DNA of 28,291 nucleotides from CAZCGA01 sp964498075 (GCA_964498075.1 CAZCGA010000085.1:1-28291), one strand, 5' to 3'; shown: positions 8,171 through 15,464, counted from the stretch's first letter. The notes: a model not told the origin generated them from the sequence alone. Numbers and translations: made by a program.

Positions 8171-8728
8171 TCAGCGCTCTCCAGAAGCCTGCTCGCGCTC
8201 GGCGAGCAACGCCTGGATCTCTTGTTCGGTCTGTTCGTAACCGCCCTCGCCCACTCGCTGGTACCGGATGACGCCCTTCTTGTCGACGAGATATAGCGCC
8301 GGCCACGCGTGGTTACCGTAGAGCTTCCACGTGGCAAGGTCGTCATCGGTGACGATGGCGTAGGACAGATCATGCTCGCGGACGTAGCGTTCCACGTTCT
8401 CCGCCTGACGCTCGAAATCCGACTCTGGCGAGTGGACCCCCATGACGACGAGGCCCTGGGTGGCATACTTGCGGTGCCACGCTTTAACGTATGGTTCGAC
8501 GTTGCGGCAGTTGTAACAGCCAAAGGTCCAGAACTCGACCAGCACCACCTTGCCGCGCAGGCTGCTCATTGTCGTCGGCTTGGCATTCAGCCACAGGCGG
8601 CCGGTGATCTCTGGTGCCTTCATCCCGACGTCGCCATGAGCCGGCAGCCTCCAGCCGAGGATGCTGGCCACAACCACCACGCAAGCGACGCCGTATTCGG
8701 TGCGCTTCCTGATCGTGAGTCTCTTCAT
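8171..8728 (-). CDS. Membrane-anchored thioredoxin-like (TlpA/DipZ-type) protein
   Basis: 185-residue periplasmic thiol-disulfide protein. An N-terminal hydrophobic segment (residues ~12-31) serves as signal or anchor. The redox centre is FWTFGCYNCRNVEPY (Cys71 and Cys74), a CxxC variant typical of TlpA-like proteins fused to or paired with DipZ. The cis-Pro loop is HAWPALYLVDKKG, and the fold ends with GEGGYEQTEQEIQALL. It lies about 100 bp ahead of the DUF547 gene on the same strand and 18 bp after a possible small membrane gene. It could keep the Cys residues of the DUF547 protein or the lipoprotein reduced, or serve general envelope redox repair. Confidence 0.9.
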   Translation of the reverse strand: MKRLTIRKRTEYGVACVVVVASILGWRLPAHGDVGMKAPEITGRLWLNAKPTTMSSLRGKVVLVEFWTFGCYNCRNVEPYVKAWHRKYATQGLVVMGVHSPESDFERQAENVERYVREHDLSYAIVTDDDLATWKLYGNHAWPALYLVDKKGVIRYQRVGEGGYEQTEQEIQALLAEREQASGER

Positions 8729-8746
8729 CGCACCGCTAACCTCTGA

Positions 8747-8944
8747 TCACGGCGCGCCCTCGTCCAACTGCGTGATTGGTTCATCATTCCCTTCTTCCTC
8801 CTTGTGGCCGTGTCCCCAAGTTGGTTCTGTACCCGACGCGGCGTCACCGCCGCCGGGCGAGCGGCGGGGGCACATGTCTCCACTCGCGAGGCGGCGGTGC
8901 ACGCCGCGCACTACCCAGCCCAGCAGCCAAGTAGTGAGCGCCAC
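8747..8944 (-). CDS. Possible small single-pass membrane protein (65 aa)
   Basis: Candidate first gene of the operon. The GTG at 8944 follows an AAGGTG-like ribosome site and lies about 25 bp downstream of an ECF-like promoter motif (8968-8994). The product would have one short membrane helix (ALTTWLLGWVVRGV) and a charged, Gly-rich tail of about 45 residues. It ends 18 bp before the thioredoxin-like gene. No family is recognised, and it may instead be untranslated leader. Confidence 0.35.
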   Translation of the reverse strand: MALTTWLLGWVVRGVHRRLASGDMCPRRSPGGGDAASGTEPTWGHGHKEEEGNDEPITQLDEGAP

Positions 8945-8965
8945 GAAAGCGCACCTTCGCCCCGG

Positions 8966-8996
8966 AGCAACAGGCGAGGGCCACGTAAAGTTCCCC
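8966..8996 (-). promoter_or_regulatory. Candidate ECF sigma promoter for the thioredoxin/DUF547/radical SAM/Lgt-like operon
   Basis: Minus strand reads GGAACTTT (8994-8987), 14 bp, TGTTG (8972-8968). The GGAAC-type -35 is typical of ECF sigma factors. The same pair of boxes recurs in both copies of the duplicated segment at 11448-11473 and 14469-14494. It lies in the region between this operon and the divergent ECF sigma gene. Confidence 0.5.
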
Positions 8997-9049
8997 CTTT
9001 TGACACCAACGTCTCGTCGGGGCATCTCACCCATGTGACGCGCAGCGAC

Positions 9050-9622
9050 ATGGCGGAGCAGCAGGCGAGGCGAGGCCGGTTCGAAGCACTCGTCCTTCCT
9101 TTGATGCGATCGCTCTTTAACGCCGCGCTCCGGCTCTCGCGCGACCGCGATTCGGCCGAGGATCTTGTGCAGGAGACCTACCTGCGCGGCTATCGCACAT
9201 TCGACAACTTCACCGAAGGAACAAATGCCAAGGCGTGGCTGTTGACGATCTTGCACAGTGTGTTCGTGAACCGGTATCACAAGCAGCGGCAAGAGCCGAT
9301 CAGCCTTCCTCCCGAGGAAATGGAAGTGGTAGCGTCGCGGACCGCGGCGGCTGACCCTGCGCCGCCGGGTGAGAAACAGCCCACGTCGGGAGAGGTTGAG
9401 GCGGCGCTCGCGAAGTTGCCCGAGCAGTTTCGTGCCGCGGTGACGCTCGTCGACCTCCACGACTTTCCATACGAGCAGGCGGCGAGCACGCTCGGCTGCA
9501 AGGTCGGGACGCTCCGGTCGCGCCTCCTCCGTGCGCGCCAGCTATTGTTCACCGAACTGCAGGAGTATGCGCGGGAACTGGGATACGACGGCCAGGCACG
9601 CCCGCGGGGTGGGAAATCATGA
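9050..9622 (+). CDS. ECF-family RNA polymerase sigma factor (copy 1)
   Basis: 190-residue ECF sigma factor. Region 2 spans ~10-80 (RLSRDRDSAEDLVQETYLRGYRTF as core, FTEGTNAKAWLLTIL). Region 4 spans ~120-170 (LPEQFRAAVTLVDLHDFPYEQAA, then LGCKVGTLRSRLLRARQLL, the -35-binding HTH). ATG 9050 is preferred; an in-frame GTG at 9035 is possible. Its stop overlaps the anti-sigma ATG (9619-9622). It is divergent from the thioredoxin operon and clearly paralogous to the sigma factor at 15461-16093. The likely target is the GGAACTTT/TGTTG promoter class seen nearby, including that of the divergent operon. Confidence 0.92.
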   Translation: MAEQQARRGRFEALVLPLMRSLFNAALRLSRDRDSAEDLVQETYLRGYRTFDNFTEGTNAKAWLLTILHSVFVNRYHKQRQEPISLPPEEMEVVASRTAAADPAPPGEKQPTSGEVEAALAKLPEQFRAAVTLVDLHDFPYEQAASTLGCKVGTLRSRLLRARQLLFTELQEYARELGYDGQARPRGGKS

Positions 9623-10443
9623 CGCGGCACTACGCCGAGGAGTTGCAAGACGCACTCGACGGGCGCCTCGACACCGCGGCGCATGCGGAAGTCGAAGCAC
9701 ACCTCACCTCCTGCCCGGCATGTCGCAGCGAGTACGAGCGGCTGCGTTGGGTCAAAGCGGCGGTGGAGTCCGTGGAGGATCGCGCAGAGGTGCCGGCAGG
9801 GCTCGCGGCGCGCATCTCCGCCGCGCTCGACAACGAGGACCGCCCCGCTGCGCCGGATCGCCCGCAACGCCTCCTCGCTGAAGGTGTGCCCCGGCGCACG
9901 CTGCGATGGCGGTCGCGATGGGCCGTGGCGCTCGCCGCCGGAGTCGTGGTGGCCGCGGGCGTCGCGCTGTGGCGGCTCGGCGGCGCGCCCGACATGCCCG
10001 CGGCACTCGCTCATGGCTTCGTCCGTTACCAGCGCGGAGCGCTGCCACTCGCGCTCGACACCAACGACGCCGTTCGTCTCGAGGCCTTGTTCCAGACTGC
10101 GAAGCTTGGCTTCAATCCCCGCGTGCTCGATCTGAGAATGATGGGCTATAGCCTCGTCGGCGGCGGGGTGCTGGAGGTCGGCCATCACGAGACGGCGCTC
10201 TTGGTGTATCGAACCGATTCCGGCCACATCGTCCTGTGTTTCATGTTTCCGGCCGAGGCAGTGGCAGTCGCCGGCGGCGCGGTCCAGCGCCCACATGATG
10301 GAATCGACTTCTTCGTGCAGCAGGTGTCGGGCCTGACGGTAGTGCTGTGGCAGGAAGGACTCGTCACGTGCGCACTCGTTGGGGACGGCGATTCGGAAGC
10401 GGTCGTGCAACTGGCCTTCGCGAAGGCGATGAAGGCCACGTGA
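9619..10443 (+). CDS. Zinc-finger anti-sigma factor (copy 1)
   Basis: 274-residue membrane anti-sigma factor paired with the sigma gene it overlaps. The N-terminal zinc-binding motif has His28, Cys32 and Cys35 (HLTSCPAC). One membrane helix lies at ~101-120 (WAVALAAGVVVAAGVALWRL). The ~150-residue periplasmic domain contains DLRMMGYSLVGGG, GHIVLCFMF and TVVLWQEGLVTCAL, a pattern shared with the second anti-sigma at 14643-15464. The HxxxCxxC finger is the ZAS type, often redox-sensitive, which would fit control of a thioredoxin operon. The shared periplasmic domain presumably senses an envelope signal. Confidence 0.9.
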   Translation: MTRHYAEELQDALDGRLDTAAHAEVEAHLTSCPACRSEYERLRWVKAAVESVEDRAEVPAGLAARISAALDNEDRPAAPDRPQRLLAEGVPRRTLRWRSRWAVALAAGVVVAAGVALWRLGGAPDMPAALAHGFVRYQRGALPLALDTNDAVRLEALFQTAKLGFNPRVLDLRMMGYSLVGGGVLEVGHHETALLVYRTDSGHIVLCFMFPAEAVAVAGGAVQRPHDGIDFFVQQVSGLTVVLWQEGLVTCALVGDGDSEAVVQLAFAKAMKAT

Positions 10444-10521
10444 AGAACTCCGACATCGGCGCTCACCATCTCGCCTCCGCACACACGATGCGGTGGCAAA
10501 GTGTTGGAGCGTTCCAGGCTC

Positions 10522-10664
10522 GTCGCTCCGATGCGGGGGGATGCGGGGAGCGGGAGCCCGGAACAGTCCGATCGGGCCAGGCGACGTGAGTCCGATTTGA
10601 ACCGCTCGGCTCACGTCGCTGGCCCTCGGTCCCGACGGGTGTCTTACCGCAGGTCAGCGTCGAT
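10522..10664. repeat. Direct repeat A, copy 1
   Basis: Strongly similar to 12767-12898 (copy 2), with a small extra ATGCGGGG-like insertion. It includes a long hairpin. Its end at 10644-10664 is a relic of the last six codons plus stop (IDADLR) of the secreted-protein gene that is complete in copy 2. Confidence 0.88.
10574..10625. terminator. Long stem-loop, probable bidirectional terminator (copy 1)
   Basis: Arms GGGCCAGGCGACGTGAG (10574-10590) and CTCACGTCGCTGGCCC (10610-10625) pair over 16 bp with one bulged G and a 19-base loop. It sits between the convergent ends of the anti-sigma gene and the minus-strand secreted-protein gene. No U-tract follows. Confidence 0.6.
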
Positions 10665-10674
10665 AGTTCTCTGG

Positions 10675-11268
10675 CTAAGGAAGAGGCTCTTCAGTCCTCA
10701 GAACTGCGGTTCCAGCATCCCTGTCGGCGTCAAACGGACCCGCGCCGAAGCCGACAGGAGTAAATGAATCATCGGCAGCGGAGTCGGCGAACCAGAGCAC
10801 GATATGATTCAAGTCGACGTTGATCGGCGTGCCGAAAACAGCCGGGGGAGTCCCATTGGCATCAGTCTTGAGGGCGAATGCGTCTAAGACTATCAACTTC
10901 GTGTTCACCACTCCTCTGCCAGCATGATTCGTGCAGGCGTCGGCGACATACTCGAGCGAACCGAAGGGAAAATCGTTCAGCTCTGAAAGGAAGATTGTGA
11001 AGCAGGTATTGGCCGGTAGCCCTTCGATCTCCACCCGCAACTTATCGGCGCCCTGCACGTCTTCCAGCGGGAACACAATGACCCGACCTCTCGGCGCGAA
11101 CCCGGCTCCCGTCAAACCGCCCGCTGCTGGACCAAATAAAACCAGGTCGCGCTCGACACCTTTGAAGAGCGAATTAGATTGCGCGTTGGCGGATGTGACC
11201 GCCGTGACGAACATGAGCGTGGCAATGAAACTCAGCATCGGGAATGCTCCTAGAAACTGCTTTTTCAT
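10675..11268 (-). CDS. Secreted protein of unknown function in duplicated segment, copy 1
   Basis: 197-residue exported protein. Good ribosome site (AAGGAGAT) before ATG 11268. Signal peptide of about 29 residues ending in TSANA. The mature part looks all-beta, with segments such as RGRVIVFPLEDVQGADKLRV, GLPANTCFTIFLSELN and NHIVLWFADSA, and two Cys. No family recognised. Both sides carry relics of a different gene: the start codons of a copy of the 12878-14374 gene upstream (11321-11344) and its last codons downstream (10644-10664). The gene therefore occupies the place of that gene's body. Its DNA seems poorer in GC than its neighbours, so it may be an acquired replacement. It would be driven by the ECF-like motif at 11448-11473. 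Confidence 0.75.
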   Translation of the reverse strand: MKKQFLGAFPMLSFIATLMFVTAVTSANAQSNSLFKGVERDLVLFGPAAGGLTGAGFAPRGRVIVFPLEDVQGADKLRVEIEGLPANTCFTIFLSELNDFPFGSLEYVADACTNHAGRGVVNTKLIVLDAFALKTDANGTPPAVFGTPINVDLNHIVLWFADSAADDSFTPVGFGAGPFDADRDAGTAVLRTEEPLP

Positions 11269-11447
11269 CTGATCTCCTTCGGTTATTTGTCCTCATGAGT
11301 GAAATTGCCTTCAGCTACATATGCCTTGACTATGTTCTCTTCATTTCGTTCTTCTCCTTCTCCTCGAATCAATGGCCGCGACGATGGAGCGTCGCGAACC
11401 TCGTTGATGAGAGCACCTGATCCACGTTGGCCACCGTCAGCTGCTCA

Positions 11448-11473
11448 CAACAGCGTCGCGCCCTGAAAGTTCC
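11448..11473 (-). promoter_or_regulatory. Candidate ECF promoter, repeat B copy 1
   Basis: Minus-strand GGAACTTT (11473-11466), 13 bp, TGTTG (11452-11448). Same boxes as at 8966-8996 and in copy 2. It would transcribe the secreted protein gene ending at 10675 with a leader of about 170 bases. Confidence 0.5.
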
Positions 11474-11623
11474 CGGGCACGTGCGGTCCTTGCTCGTTCG
11501 CCCGGCCAACTGAAGGCTGCGCCTGGGTGAGCGCAAGACAACACAGACGAGCCCGTGTTTGGAACGGCGCCCGCCGAAAGAAAGCGAGCGCCCCGCGGCG
11601 CTGCGCTCTGCCGGCTTGGCGGC

Positions 11624-11751
11624 TCAGGCCGCTCGCATCGCCTTGCCGACGGCGAGCTCGAAGACCGCTTCAGCGGCGGCGTCGGAGATCAGGGCGCAGG
11701 CCACCGTGCCTTCCTGCCAGAAGACTACCGTTGTCGCGCCAAGTCGCTGCA
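11624..11751 (-). pseudogene. Truncated 3' end of an anti-sigma factor gene
   Basis: About 42 codons matching the C-terminus of the anti-sigma at 14643-15464, including TTVVFWQEGTVACAL and AVFELAVGKAMRAA, then stop. The frame is intact, but the N-terminal zinc finger and membrane helix are missing. It is the edge of the duplicated segment, so it is a duplication by-product rather than a functional gene. Confidence 0.85.
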
Positions 11752-11803
11752 CGGTCCCGCAGGCGATGGCCACGCCACATCGCGACATCGAGCCAAACGC
11801 CAA

Positions 11804-12090
11804 TCAACGTCGCTCCGTCAGGATCACCAGCGGCCAAGCGGCAGGCTCCCAGCTGTGGCTGTTCACGACCTCGTAGGTTAGCGGAGCCGCTATCACCCAT
11901 GCGAGAAGAGCCGCAGACGGTTTCATGGCTACCAGCGGCACGAGAGGGCACAGGTACCAGGGGAAGACGACCGGACTCAGAAGGAAGGGCGCCGTCCGCA
12001 GTGCGCGCGCCGCTTTGGAGACCGTTGGAATAGCCACACACCGGCTCGCTTCGAGGTTCAGCGCGTCCATGCCAACGACCTTCCGACCAG
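11804..12090 (-). pseudogene. Possible C-terminal fragment of a polytopic membrane glycosyltransferase
   Basis: An open minus-strand frame contains LLSPVVFPWYLCPLVPLVAM followed by a second hydrophobic stretch, AALLAWVIAAPLTYEVV. This resembles the C-terminal end of GT87/GT39-like mannosyltransferases, where an SPVVxPWYL segment is common. No start, N-terminal part or neighbouring pathway gene is present. It lies between the chlorite dismutase-family gene and the duplication junction, and overlaps the end of that gene if extended. Treated as a remnant, with low certainty. Confidence 0.35.
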
Positions 12091-12111
12091 CCGCCGGCGT
12101 TGCAGGCGACG

Positions 12112-12690
12112 TCAGTCTGATCGGCGTGTCAGGCCGCTCCCATCGCGAACGAGGCGGATATCCACCTCCCGGTCTACGTACGTCCATTCCTCCGACGCAC
12201 GCAAACTGACCAGGAGTTCCTCGAAGGCCGCCGAGTGTTCTTGCGAGTACTCGAACCAGGTGAGGAAGTCGAAGGGCTCGCCGAGATCGCGGCTGTGGTG
12301 CAGACGGCGCGCGACTGCGGGCAGGTATCGCAATCCAGTCTTGATGTGTTCCGACCGCGTCTCAAAGATCTCCCGCCTCTCGTCTTGAGTGAGATCCCAC
12401 CACGCGTCCGATTTCCGGATCGGGATAAGCGCCGCATTGACAGCTTCCGGCCGACCAAGCGCGGGCTGTTTCGCGGCGAGCAGCTGCCGCTCGCCGCGGG
12501 TCACATAGCGTTCGTTGCTGGTGACGCCTCGAAGCAGCCAGAGCGCGCCGGGCGGAGGCGCGTCGACAAGCGAGTTGACGACTTCGGCACGGGGAGCTTC
12601 GGGCAGGGGCTCACCGATCACCGCGTCCGTTCGCACGATCTGCCATGCTCCGGTGACTCCACCGACAAACGTGAACATTCGTCCGGTCAA
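12112..12690 (-). CDS. Chlorite dismutase-family heme protein
   Basis: 192-residue soluble protein of the chlorite dismutase (Cld/HemQ-like) superfamily. The N-terminal half resembles the degenerate ferredoxin-like repeat. The C-terminal half carries the family core: DAWWDLTQDERREIF, RSEHIKTGLRYLPAVARRL, HHSRDLGEPFDFLTWFEY, then SEEWTYVDREVDIRLVR. One His of LHHSRD is a candidate heme ligand. The start is TTG 12690, with GGAGG six bases upstream; ATG 12678 is the alternative. No signal peptide. Members include chlorite dismutases, coproheme decarboxylases and proteins of unknown role; this short form cannot be assigned further. It lies between the two copies of the duplicated segment. Confidence 0.82.
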   Translation of the reverse strand: MTGRMFTFVGGVTGAWQIVRTDAVIGEPLPEAPRAEVVNSLVDAPPPGALWLLRGVTSNERYVTRGERQLLAAKQPALGRPEAVNAALIPIRKSDAWWDLTQDERREIFETRSEHIKTGLRYLPAVARRLHHSRDLGEPFDFLTWFEYSQEHSAAFEELLVSLRASEEWTYVDREVDIRLVRDGSGLTRRSD

Positions 12691-12766
12691 TTCCTGCCTC
12701 CATCAAACAGAATCTGCGACCTCTTCTACGCAAGTCCGCGCTTGGCGGCGGTCTAACCGACTCTCG

Positions 12767-12898
12767 GTCGCCCCGATGCGGGGAGCGGGAGCCCAGAACA
12801 GTCCGATCGGGCCAGGCGACGTGAGTCCGATTTGAACCGCCCGGCTCACGTCGCTGGCCCTCGCTCTCAGCGGTGTCTTACCGCAGGTCAGCGTCGAT
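12767..12898. repeat. Direct repeat A, copy 2
   Basis: Partner of 10522-10664. It covers the last codons of the secreted-protein gene and the hairpin downstream of it. Confidence 0.88.
12809..12860. terminator. Long stem-loop, probable terminator (copy 2)
   Basis: Same 16-bp bulged stem and 19-base loop as at 10574-10625, with arms at 12809-12825 and 12845-12860. It lies 18 bp past the stop of the gene ending at 12878, in its transcription direction. Confidence 0.6.
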
Positions 12899-14374
12899 CG
12901 GAACGGACGCACGCACCGACGGGTTTACGAGTGTCAGGAAGCCACTCAAGACGTACGCGCGCTGGAATGGCGCGAAGCGTGGCGCAAGCAGGCCATCGTT
13001 GATCTCCCGCGTGACGGCGAAGCGATTGAACGCTCTCGGGGACAGGTACAAGCGCCGATTTGACTGGCCACCGTCCGAGGTGCCCTTGATGTCCGCTTCC
13101 ACGAACGAAATGACTCCATCGCCGTTCTGATCGACCCTGCCGATCTCTTGCGCGTAGGCGAGGAACAGACGTTGACCGACATCGGTGACGCCAGGGTGGA
13201 AGGAGGCGACCCGAACGAAGGCGCTCAGCAGAACCTCTTGATCCAGAGCGCTGGGAATGAAACGGTTGCGAAACTCCCTCTGGGCGGGATCGGTCGCCTC
13301 TGTGCGATCCGGGTCGCGCGGGTTGTCTGGGTCGTCGCCGTAGACGAGCTTGTTGTTGGTGACGCCTGCGGGCCCGGAGCCCGGGATGACGGAGCGCAGC
13401 TCGGTGAGGTTGTCATACTGCAGTCCAGCGTCAAAGGTGCCGGGCACACCGCCGGTGAAGGGCAACTCGTAGTGCGGGAAGATCCAATTCGTCCCCCTGT
13501 TGAACTCCCAGTAGGCATGGATGTCGCTTTGCTGCTGGGCGTTGAAGGTACCGATGCTCACCGGATGAGGCACGGTATTGGGCTGGCGCACCGGGTCAGG
13601 AAAGACATCCGTGGCGCTGCCGAAGCGCGGGGCATTACCGTCGACGGTAAAGATGTTCCCCACGACGGAGTTGTTCCCGCTCCCTAAGGCGGAGATCGTC
13701 GCAAAATCCGCCGCGGTGATCGTCCCGTACTGCGCCGTGCCGTCGGTACGCGGGGCCGCGACGGCCGGAACCCTGACGTCGCTGATCAGCCATCCTTCAT
13801 ACCAGCCAGACTCGTTGTTGATGACGAACAGTCCCGAGATGTCGGTGAACATGTCGATGAAGGCTCCCGGATCGTCCGGATCGGTCGGCAGGCCCGGTTT
13901 CGGCTCGAGGACAACCCGGACGGCGCCAACCGTGGGCAACCCGCCGTTGGCCGCATTGGCGCCAGTCTGAATGGCGGTGTCGTTGATGCCCGGGATGATT
14001 GCCGTGAAAATGTTGGGCTGGAAGTTGACGGTATCCAGCAGGTAGTACTGAAAGAGCTGGCTCGGTGTGCCGTTTACCACCTCATCGAAGGCGGTGAGCG
14101 GCAGAAAGCTGTGAGGTCGCCCGGCCGTTTCCACCAGACGAACCTTGAGAGGCGCGGGCAGAAAGGCGATGTCTCCGCGCCTCTCCACCTCCTTGGCATC
14201 CCTTCGTCGTGTCTCCGCGTTCTGCTGTCCCCGTTGTAGTACGCCGTGGCCCTGCGAACCGCCGCCGTCTTGCCCCGCGAAGACCCTGTTGGCGGTGAGC
14301 ATCGTTAGTAGGCCGAGCGTCACCGTCGCCAAGAGGGCACCCAGCACGACACGCCTTGATTGTGTTCTTCTCAT
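12878..14374 (-). CDS. Large secreted protein with EF-hand loop, unknown family
   Basis: 498-residue exported protein. Ribosome site AAGGAGAAGA before ATG 14374. Signal peptide of about 33 residues ending NRVFA. The chain is rich in Asn, Asp, Gly and Pro; I recognise no enzymatic family. One canonical EF-hand loop, DQNGDGVISFVE, starts at about residue 415 and suggests calcium binding. Its upstream leader carries an ECF-like promoter and a hairpin. A relic of its first and last codons survives in copy 1 of the duplication. It directly follows the second anti-sigma gene on the same strand, so it is a probable target of that sigma factor. Confidence 0.82.
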   Translation of the reverse strand: MRRTQSRRVVLGALLATVTLGLLTMLTANRVFAGQDGGGSQGHGVLQRGQQNAETRRRDAKEVERRGDIAFLPAPLKVRLVETAGRPHSFLPLTAFDEVVNGTPSQLFQYYLLDTVNFQPNIFTAIIPGINDTAIQTGANAANGGLPTVGAVRVVLEPKPGLPTDPDDPGAFIDMFTDISGLFVINNESGWYEGWLISDVRVPAVAAPRTDGTAQYGTITAADFATISALGSGNNSVVGNIFTVDGNAPRFGSATDVFPDPVRQPNTVPHPVSIGTFNAQQQSDIHAYWEFNRGTNWIFPHYELPFTGGVPGTFDAGLQYDNLTELRSVIPGSGPAGVTNNKLVYGDDPDNPRDPDRTEATDPAQREFRNRFIPSALDQEVLLSAFVRVASFHPGVTDVGQRLFLAYAQEIGRVDQNGDGVISFVEADIKGTSDGGQSNRRLYLSPRAFNRFAVTREINDGLLAPRFAPFQRAYVLSGFLTLVNPSVRASVPIDADLR

Positions 14375-14399
14375 TTCATTCTTCTCCTTGAGTCACTGG

Positions 14400-14421
14400 C
14401 CGCGACGACGGAGCGTCGCGG
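14400..14421 (-). promoter_or_regulatory. Leader hairpin before the EF-hand protein gene
   Basis: Perfect 8-bp stem CCGCGACG/CGTCGCGG with a 6-base loop in the 5' leader, just upstream of the AAGGAG site. The copy at 11376-11397 keeps 7 pairs. It could affect translation or RNA stability. Confidence 0.45.
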
Positions 14422-14468
14422 ACGTTGATGAGAGCACCTGATCGACGTTGGCCACCGTCAGCTGCTCA

Positions 14469-14494
14469 CAACAGCGTCGCGTCCCGAAAGTTCC
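14469..14494 (-). promoter_or_regulatory. Candidate ECF promoter, repeat B copy 2
   Basis: Minus-strand GGAACTTT (14494-14487), 13 bp, TGTTG (14473-14469), about 95 bp before ATG 14374. It lies between the anti-sigma stop and the EF-hand protein gene. Confidence 0.5.
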
Positions 14495-14642
14495 CGGGCA
14501 CGTGCGGTCCTCGCTCGTTCGCCCGGCCAACTGAAGGCTGCGCCTGGGTGAGCGCAAGACAACACAGACGCGCCCGCGTTTGGAACGGCGCCCGCCGAAA
14601 GAAGGCGAGCCCCTCGGCGCTGCGCTCTGCCGGCTTGGCGGC

Positions 14643-15464
14643 TCAGGCCGCTCGCATCGCTTTGCCGACGGCGAGCTCGAAGACCGCGTCAGCGGCGGCG
14701 TCGGAGATCAGGGCGCAGGCCACCGCGCCTTCCTGCCAGAAAACTACCGTTGTCCCGGCGAGCCGCTGCATGAAGAACTCGATGCCGTTGCGCGTGCGCC
14801 GTTCGGATCGCGGCGCCGCCGTCGAGGCGTCGCCCTGATACATGGCGCACATGACGATTCGACCGTCGCCTGAGCGGTAGATCATGAGCGCGGCCGGACG
14901 ATCACCGACCGTGGCGCGCTGCCCACCCACGAGCCGGTACCCCATCATGCCGAGATCGATGACGCGCACCGGGAAACCCAGGGCCGTCTGGCCGAGGAAT
15001 GCCTCGATCCGCAGGGGATCCGCGGTTGTCACCCCTAGCCGGAGTTTCCCCCCGCGATAGGACGCGAAGTCCGTCGCAAGGGCGACCGCCGCGTCCTCGC
15101 CCCCAACACGCGAGAGGCGCCAGACGCCGACTCCGGTCACCAACATGACGCCTGCGGCGAGCGCCATGATGGATCGCCACCGCCATCGGCTCCCCTCGCC
15201 TCGTGCCTGGCGCGAGCCGCGCGGACTAGCCCGCGACCTCTCATCCTCACGATCGAGGACCTCACGGATGCGTGTATCGAGTCCGGCCGGAACCGGCAGA
15301 TTGTCATCGAGCGACGCAACCGCGGCCTTCACGGATCCGAGACGTTCGTATTCCGCGCGACACGTATCACAGTCGGCGAGATGGGCTGCGAGCGCTTCCT
15401 GCGCCGCCGAGGAGAGGCGGCCGTCGATGGCCTCTTGCAGCGCGTCGGTATCGTGCTGCGTCAT
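14643..15464 (-). CDS. Zinc-finger anti-sigma factor (copy 2)
   Basis: 273-residue membrane anti-sigma, paralogous over its whole length to 9619-10443. Zinc motif His28-x3-Cys32-x2-Cys35 (HLADCDTC). One membrane helix around residues 97-115 (IMALAAGVMLVTGVGVW). Periplasmic domain with DLGMMGYRLVGGQ, GRIVMCAMY and GTTVVFWQEGAVACAL. The start overlaps the sigma stop by 4 bp, the same arrangement as in copy 1. Its last ~42 codons are part of repeat B. Confidence 0.9.
   Translation of the reverse strand: MTQHDTDALQEAIDGRLSSAAQEALAAHLADCDTCRAEYERLGSVKAAVASLDDNLPVPAGLDTRIREVLDREDERSRASPRGSRQARGEGSRWRWRSIMALAAGVMLVTGVGVWRLSRVGGEDAAVALATDFASYRGGKLRLGVTTADPLRIEAFLGQTALGFPVRVIDLGMMGYRLVGGQRATVGDRPAALMIYRSGDGRIVMCAMYQGDASTAAPRSERRTRNGIEFFMQRLAGTTVVFWQEGAVACALISDAAADAVFELAVGKAMRAA

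Larger units (their letters stand above)
11321..11751. repeat. Direct repeat B, copy 1
   Basis: Near-identical to 14351-14770. Read on the minus strand it holds, in order, a truncated 3' end of an anti-sigma gene, an ECF-like promoter, a leader with a hairpin at 11376-11397, and relic start codons of a secreted-protein gene (ATG at 11344, then a stop at the fifth codon). Homology stops abruptly at 11751. Confidence 0.9.
14351..14770. repeat. Direct repeat B, copy 2
   Basis: Partner of 11321-11751. It spans the first codons and leader of the EF-hand protein gene, the ECF-like promoter, and the last ~42 codons of the anti-sigma gene. Confidence 0.9.

Noticed and set aside
8804..9049. N-terminal extension of the first sigma factor
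   Set aside because: The extra ~80 residues have no sigma features, and the paralogous sigma begins near the same place as ATG 9050.
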